A DNA stretch of 10,143 bases, from NCBI GenBank assembly GCA_900539675.1, contig UQDJ01000053.1, positions 1-10,143 on the forward strand, written 5' to 3'. This DNA comes from an uncultured Coriobacteriaceae bacterium (GTDB lineage: Bacteria; Actinomycetota; Coriobacteriia; Coriobacteriales; Eggerthellaceae). Under the pieces are notes generated by a model. It was not told the origin of the DNA. It was given only the letters and a program-made list of their open reading frames with translations, and did not search any database. Positions 6,766-10,143 of the stretch are shown here, one piece after another. Position 1 is the stretch's first letter. Each line of letters begins with the position of its first letter. Position numbers and translations under genes: made by a program.

Positions 6766-7676
6766 AAGAAGAACTTTCTCGCGTTGAGCCGACATGCTCT
6801 CATTGTGATGCAGCCACGTTAGCGGCGTTGATTCGCATTGAAGGCAGCATTTTTTTGGCAGGGCCGGGGAAGTTTCGTTTGGAAATTTCCACCGACGTAC
6901 CTCAAGTGGCACGCTTCATTATTAAGTCATTACATGAACGCTATGCACTTAAAACGGATCTCACCATGCGCCGTAACGTGTTGCATAAAACTCCCAATTG
7001 GCTTATTGATATACCCAATCAGCCGGGCCTTTCTGAAGCACTCAATGATTTAGGCATTGTGGGTGAAGAAGGCCTTCAGCGTGGCATTGACCCCAGTTTG
7101 GTTCAAAAACAGTGTTGTGCTTCTGCTTATCTGCGTGGCGTGTTTTTGGGCAGTGGATTTATTTCCAATCCGCGGGGCGATTTCCATTTTGAGATTACCG
7201 TCGAATCGCAAACGATGGCACACGACATTGTTGAACTGATGGCAACAAAGGATATTCACGCCAAAATAGTTGAACGACGTAATGCCTATACGGTGTACTT
7301 GAAAAGCGGCGCTGCCATTTCTGCGTTTTTAGCTTTTGTGGGCGCTCACCAGAGCGCACTTAAGATGGAAAATGAGCGCGTGATTAAAAGTGTACGTAAT
7401 GATGTCAACCGTCGGGTAAATGCCGAAATTGCCAATCAGGCTAAGACGGCGGAAGCTTCGGTTGAACAGGTGCAAGCTATCCGCACGCTGCTTGATCATA
7501 GGGATATTAAGTCGTTACCTCGTGGATTACAGGAATTTATCCAGCTGCGGGTTCGCTATCCAGAAGCCACCCTTAAAGAACTAGGGGAGCGTGCTAATCC
7601 GCCGTTGTCGAAATCCGCCATCTATCATCGTGTACGCCGTATTGAACAGTTGGCCAAAGAGGTTTCTAAACGCTAG
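6744..7676 (+). CDS. whiA: WhiA sporulation/division regulator, TTG start
   Basis: WhiA is a DNA-binding protein with a catalytically inactive LAGLIDADG-type domain and a C-terminal helix-turn-helix. It activates sporulation septation genes in Streptomyces and affects division and chromosome segregation in Bacillus. The 310 residues fit the family length. The N-terminus MSFTTEVKEELSR is the family's usual start, so I accept the TTG codon at 6744, which has GGGGGTG (6729-6735) 8 bases upstream. Later marks are LRGVFLGSGFI (130-140), the linker VNRRVNAEIANQAKT (221-235) and the helix-turn-helix with LSKSAIYHRVRRIEQL (288-303). It overlaps the yvcK 3' end by 22 bases in another frame. No terminator-like hairpin is seen directly after its stop. 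Sporulation is not implied, since non-sporulating bacteria also carry it. Confidence 0.96.
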   Translation: MSFTTEVKEELSRVEPTCSHCDAATLAALIRIEGSIFLAGPGKFRLEISTDVPQVARFIIKSLHERYALKTDLTMRRNVLHKTPNWLIDIPNQPGLSEALNDLGIVGEEGLQRGIDPSLVQKQCCASAYLRGVFLGSGFISNPRGDFHFEITVESQTMAHDIVELMATKDIHAKIVERRNAYTVYLKSGAAISAFLAFVGAHQSALKMENERVIKSVRNDVNRRVNAEIANQAKTAEASVEQVQAIRTLLDHRDIKSLPRGLQEFIQLRVRYPEATLKELGERANPPLSKSAIYHRVRRIEQLAKEVSKR

Positions 7677-7700
7677 CAACCAGTAACCGGATATACGACA

Positions 7701-7728
7701 TTGTTAGGCGATAATCCCTTGATAGTAT
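7701..7728 (+). promoter_or_regulatory. Candidate promoter for gap
   Basis: TTGTTA (7701-7706, four of six -35 bases) lies 16 bases before TAGTAT (7723-7728, four of six -10 bases). The -10 is preceded by TGA, which fits an extended -10 (TGn). It would start transcription near 7735 and give a leader of about 100 bases before gap. The gap between whiA and gap is 159 bases, the only one of this size inside the gene run. The match is modest, and other TA-rich hexamers nearby (TAAAAT at 7739-7744) also compete. Confidence 0.3.
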
Positions 7729-7835
7729 GACCCAGTGTTAAAATATCTCGTAACATTAAAGCGTACGTGCTTGGTGCGTATTTGTAGTATCTATATCAAG
7801 CAAAACGCTTCCGTCATCTTTGAAAGGGGACCTCT

Positions 7836-8837
7836 ATGGCAATCAAAGTTGGTATCAACGGCTTTGGCCGCATTGGCCGACTTGTGTTTCGCGCAATGGA
7901 GAAGGATCCAGCCTTTGAAATTGTGGCAATCAACGACCCGGGCAGCATTACGGCTGCAGCTCATCTACTGAAGTATGATTCTATTCATGGCCGCGTATAT
8001 GACGATGTTACGGTTGATGGCGATTGCATCGTAGTTGATGGCAAGCGTGTTCACGTAGAATCTGATCGTGATCCGGCAAATATTCCTTGGGGAGACTTGG
8101 GCGTAGAGTTGGTTATTGAATCTACCGGCTTTTTCACTGATGCCAAGGTTGCTTGCAAGCATATTGAATCGGGTGCTAAGAAGGTGCTGATCACTGCTCC
8201 TGCAAAAAATGAAGACATTACCATTGTTATGGGTGTAAATGATGATCAGTATGATCCAGCAAAGCACAATATCGTTTCCAACGCTTCATGCACCACGAAT
8301 TGCTTGGCTCCTTTGGCTAAGGTTTTGATGGATAACTTTGGCATCAAGCGTGGTTTTATGAATACGATCCACTCTTATACCAACGACCAGAAGATTTTGG
8401 ATCAGGCTCATAAGGATCTGCGCCGTGCTCGTGCTGCTGCACTTTCTATGATCCCCACTACCACTGGTGCTGCTCGTGCAGTTTCTTTGGTATTGCCCGA
8501 ATTGAAGGGCAAGCTGGATGGCTTTGCAACCCGCGTTCCTACTCCTGATGGATCTATGGTGGACTTGACGGTTGAATTGGATCGCGAAGTTACCGTTGAG
8601 GAAGTAAACGCTGCGGTAAAGGCCGCATCTGAAGGCTCTATGAAGGGCATTCTGGATTATCTTGTTGATCCTATTGTGTCTTCCGACATCATTGGCGACG
8701 ATCATTCTTCGCTCTTTGATAGCCAGCTGACCATGGTATTGGGTGGCAAGAGCAACATGGTTAAGGTTGTTTCCTGGTACGACAACGAATGGGGCTATTC
8801 TAACCGCGTAAAGGACTTGGCAAAAATCATGCTCTAA
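7836..8837 (+). CDS. gap: Type I glyceraldehyde-3-phosphate dehydrogenase
   Basis: This cytoplasmic enzyme of glycolysis converts glyceraldehyde 3-phosphate, NAD+ and phosphate to 1,3-bisphosphoglycerate and NADH. Its 333 residues match the family. The Rossmann motif GINGFGRIGR is at 6-15 and Asp34 in AIND suggests NAD preference. The catalytic Cys152 lies in SNASCTTNCLAP (148-159), with partner His179 in NTIHSYT. LDGFATRVPTPDGS (227-240) and SWYDNEWGYSNRV (313-325) are standard. ATG 7836 is preceded by AAAGGGGA (7823-7830) at 5 bases. The product feeds Pgk, encoded next, but a strong terminator-like hairpin lies between the two genes. Confidence 0.98.
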   Translation: MAIKVGINGFGRIGRLVFRAMEKDPAFEIVAINDPGSITAAAHLLKYDSIHGRVYDDVTVDGDCIVVDGKRVHVESDRDPANIPWGDLGVELVIESTGFFTDAKVACKHIESGAKKVLITAPAKNEDITIVMGVNDDQYDPAKHNIVSNASCTTNCLAPLAKVLMDNFGIKRGFMNTIHSYTNDQKILDQAHKDLRRARAAALSMIPTTTGAARAVSLVLPELKGKLDGFATRVPTPDGSMVDLTVELDREVTVEEVNAAVKAASEGSMKGILDYLVDPIVSSDIIGDDHSSLFDSQLTMVLGGKSNMVKVVSWYDNEWGYSNRVKDLAKIML

Positions 8838-8879
8838 GCCTTCGTGCGTTAGAGAATTTACTGAACATGAGGTAATGCT

Positions 8880-8928
8880 AGAGAGTCTCCTGGTTCACAT
8901 AAAACGTGGATCGGAGGCTCTCTTTTTT
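8880..8928 (+). terminator. Long hairpin plus U-tract between gap and pgk
   Basis: GAGAGTCTCC (8881-8890) pairs with GGAGGCTCTC (8913-8922) with one T:G wobble, and A8880 can add a pair with T8923. The loop folds further: TTCAC (8894-8898) with GTGGA (8906-8910). Six T follow (8923-8928). This has all the marks of an intrinsic terminator and sits 43 bases after the gap stop and 18 bases before the pgk start. It may be leaky, may stabilise the gap mRNA 3' end, or may be part of a conditional attenuator. Confidence 0.85.
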
Positions 8929-8946
8929 GTGAGTGAAAGGTCTGTA

Positions 8947-10131
8947 ATGGGTAAGGTAAAAACGCTGGCAGATGCTCAGGTTGAAGGCAAACGCGTATTG
9001 TGCCGTGTTGATTTTAATGTACCGCTAAAGGATGGCGTGGTCACCGATGACACGCGCATCAAGGCGGCGCTTCCCACTATCCAGTATCTGATTGATCATG
9101 GCGCTAAGGTAATTCTGTGCAGCCATTTGGGTCGTCCCGAAGGTACGGGGTATCAAGCAGAGTTTTCCTTGGCTCCAGTTGCTAAGCACCTTTCCGAGGT
9201 TTTGGGTAAGCCGGTTGCCTTTGCTAGGGATACCATTGGCGAGTCTGCCAAAGAGACAGTTTCTCATCTGCAAAACGGCGATGTATGTTTGCTGGAGAAT
9301 GTTCGTTTTGATAAGCGCGAAAAGAAAAACGATCCCGAATTTGCCAAAGCCCTTGCAAGCCTGGCTGAAGTGTATGTAAACGACGCTTTCGGTGCGGCAC
9401 ATCGTGCTCATGCCTCCACGGCAGGCGTTGCGGCTTATTTGCCAGCCTATGCAGGCATGCTGATGGAAAAGGAAGTGCATACCCTAACGTCTATGCTTGA
9501 AAATCCCAAGCATCCCTTTGTTGCTATATTGGGTGGCTCTAAGGTATCTGATAAGGTTGCTGTGATTGATGCCCTCATCGATAAGTGCGACACCTTAATT
9601 ATTGGTGGGGGGATGTGTTTTACCTTCTTGGTTGCACAAGGCTATTCGGTTGGCACGTCGCTGATGGAAAAGGATTGGGTTGAACGTGCTGCAGCTATGC
9701 TTAAAAAAGCACAGGAAAAGGGTGTTGAAATTCTTTTGCCTTCCGATGTGGTTTGTGCAAGCGAATTTTCCAATGATGCCAAGACGCTGCATTGCAACGT
9801 AAGCGATATCCCCGACGACATGATGGGCTTGGATATTGGTGAAGAAACCACTAAGGCCTATGCTAAGGCTATCGCAAAGGCCAAGACCGTCTTCTGGAAT
9901 GGTCCCATGGGTGTGTTTGAAATGTCGTCATTTGAAGCGGGCACTAAGGGTGTGGCACTGGCGGTTGCAGCAAATAAGGAAGCTGATACTATCATTGGTG
10001 GCGGCGATAGCGTTGCTGCCGTCAACAAGTTCAATTTGGCTGATCAGATGACTTTTATTTCTACCGGTGGCGGTGCTTCTATGGAATTGGTCCAAGGCGA
10101 AGCACTTCCTGGCGTGGAAGCTTTGAAGTAG
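8947..10131 (+). CDS. pgk: Phosphoglycerate kinase
   Basis: This cytoplasmic glycolytic kinase transfers phosphate from 1,3-bisphosphoglycerate to ADP, giving ATP and 3-phosphoglycerate. It has 394 residues, the usual bacterial length. N-domain substrate motifs are VDFNVPL (21-27), RIKAALPT (38-45), SHLGRP (59-64), LLENVRF (115-121) and NDAFGAAHRAHAST (145-158). C-domain nucleotide motifs are GGSKV (196-200), WNGPMGVFE (317-325), GGGDSVAA (351-358) and STGGGASMEL (372-381). I use ATG 8947, with GAAAGG (8935-8940) 6 bases upstream. The frame stays open to an ATG at 8875, but those 24 extra codons run through the terminator hairpin and lack homology. No clear promoter is seen between gap and pgk. 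Confidence 0.97.
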   Translation: MGKVKTLADAQVEGKRVLCRVDFNVPLKDGVVTDDTRIKAALPTIQYLIDHGAKVILCSHLGRPEGTGYQAEFSLAPVAKHLSEVLGKPVAFARDTIGESAKETVSHLQNGDVCLLENVRFDKREKKNDPEFAKALASLAEVYVNDAFGAAHRAHASTAGVAAYLPAYAGMLMEKEVHTLTSMLENPKHPFVAILGGSKVSDKVAVIDALIDKCDTLIIGGGMCFTFLVAQGYSVGTSLMEKDWVERAAAMLKKAQEKGVEILLPSDVVCASEFSNDAKTLHCNVSDIPDDMMGLDIGEETTKAYAKAIAKAKTVFWNGPMGVFEMSSFEAGTKGVALAVAANKEADTIIGGGDSVAAVNKFNLADQMTFISTGGGASMELVQGEALPGVEALK

Positions 10132-10140
10132 GGGGCGCTC

Positions 10141-10143
10141 ATG
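10141..10143 (+). CDS. Probable start codon of the next gene (triosephosphate isomerase expected)
   Basis: The window ends in ATG, 9 bases after the pgk stop, with AGGGGG (10130-10135) 5 bases upstream as a ribosome binding site. Gene order in actinobacteria leads one to expect tpiA here. That identity is inference from context only, since no coding sequence is visible. Confidence 0.4.

Noticed and set aside
8286..8705. Minus-strand open frame of 139 codons opposite gap
   Set aside because: It is a shadow of the strongly biased gap coding sequence, with a low-complexity product lacking family features.
8875..8946. Upstream extension of the pgk frame to ATG 8875
   Set aside because: The added codons run through the terminator hairpin. 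Phosphoglycerate kinases start at the MGKVKTLAD-like segment, and ATG 8947 has its own ribosome binding site.
9025..9480. Minus-strand open frame of 151 codons opposite pgk
   Set aside because: It is a shadow of pgk. The translated protein shows no domain and the opposite strand is a conserved enzyme.

Overview
The window reads as a core chromosomal segment of a moderate-GC actinobacterium. The gene order antiporter-uvrC-rapZ-yvcK-whiA-gap-pgk, probably followed by a triosephosphate isomerase gene, is the classic actinobacterial layout. In mycobacteria and streptomycetes uvrC, rapZ, yvcK and whiA are adjacent and gap-pgk-tpi lie a little downstream. The base composition looks close to 50% GC and well below that of most actinobacteria. 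Together with the protein wording this suggests Coriobacteriia, perhaps an Eggerthellaceae or Cryptobacterium-like lineage. That placement is inference from memory, not a search result.

Layout: positions 1-49 are the 3' part of a tRNA-Lys(CTT), closed by a clear intrinsic terminator (60-87). A stretch of about 310 bases without a convincing gene follows. It holds a near-perfect palindrome, phased ATTAAGA repeats, weak promoter candidates and a leader with mutually exclusive stems. From 398 to 7676 five genes run on the plus strand, and each overlaps the next by 4 to 22 bases. They are a CPA1-type Na+/H+ antiporter with a large cytoplasmic tail, UvrC, RapZ with an odd Ser/Thr/Ala-rich N-terminal extension, the CofD-like factor YvcK, and the regulator WhiA. 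After a 159-base gap with a candidate promoter come gap and pgk, which are separated by a strong terminator-like hairpin. The last three bases are probably the start codon of the next gene.

How the genes fit together: UvrC makes the dual incisions of nucleotide excision repair. RapZ and YvcK are linked in other bacteria to sensing or handling of UDP-GlcNAc and to the balance between glycolysis and cell-wall precursor synthesis. WhiA is a DNA-binding protein linked to division and chromosome segregation. Gap and Pgk are consecutive enzymes of lower glycolysis. The antiporter at the head of the cluster is the least expected member. No phage, insertion sequence, CRISPR array or defence system was seen. 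The most unusual items are the RapZ N-terminal repeat extension, the rearranged cysteines of UvrC, the structured leader before the antiporter and the terminator between gap and pgk.
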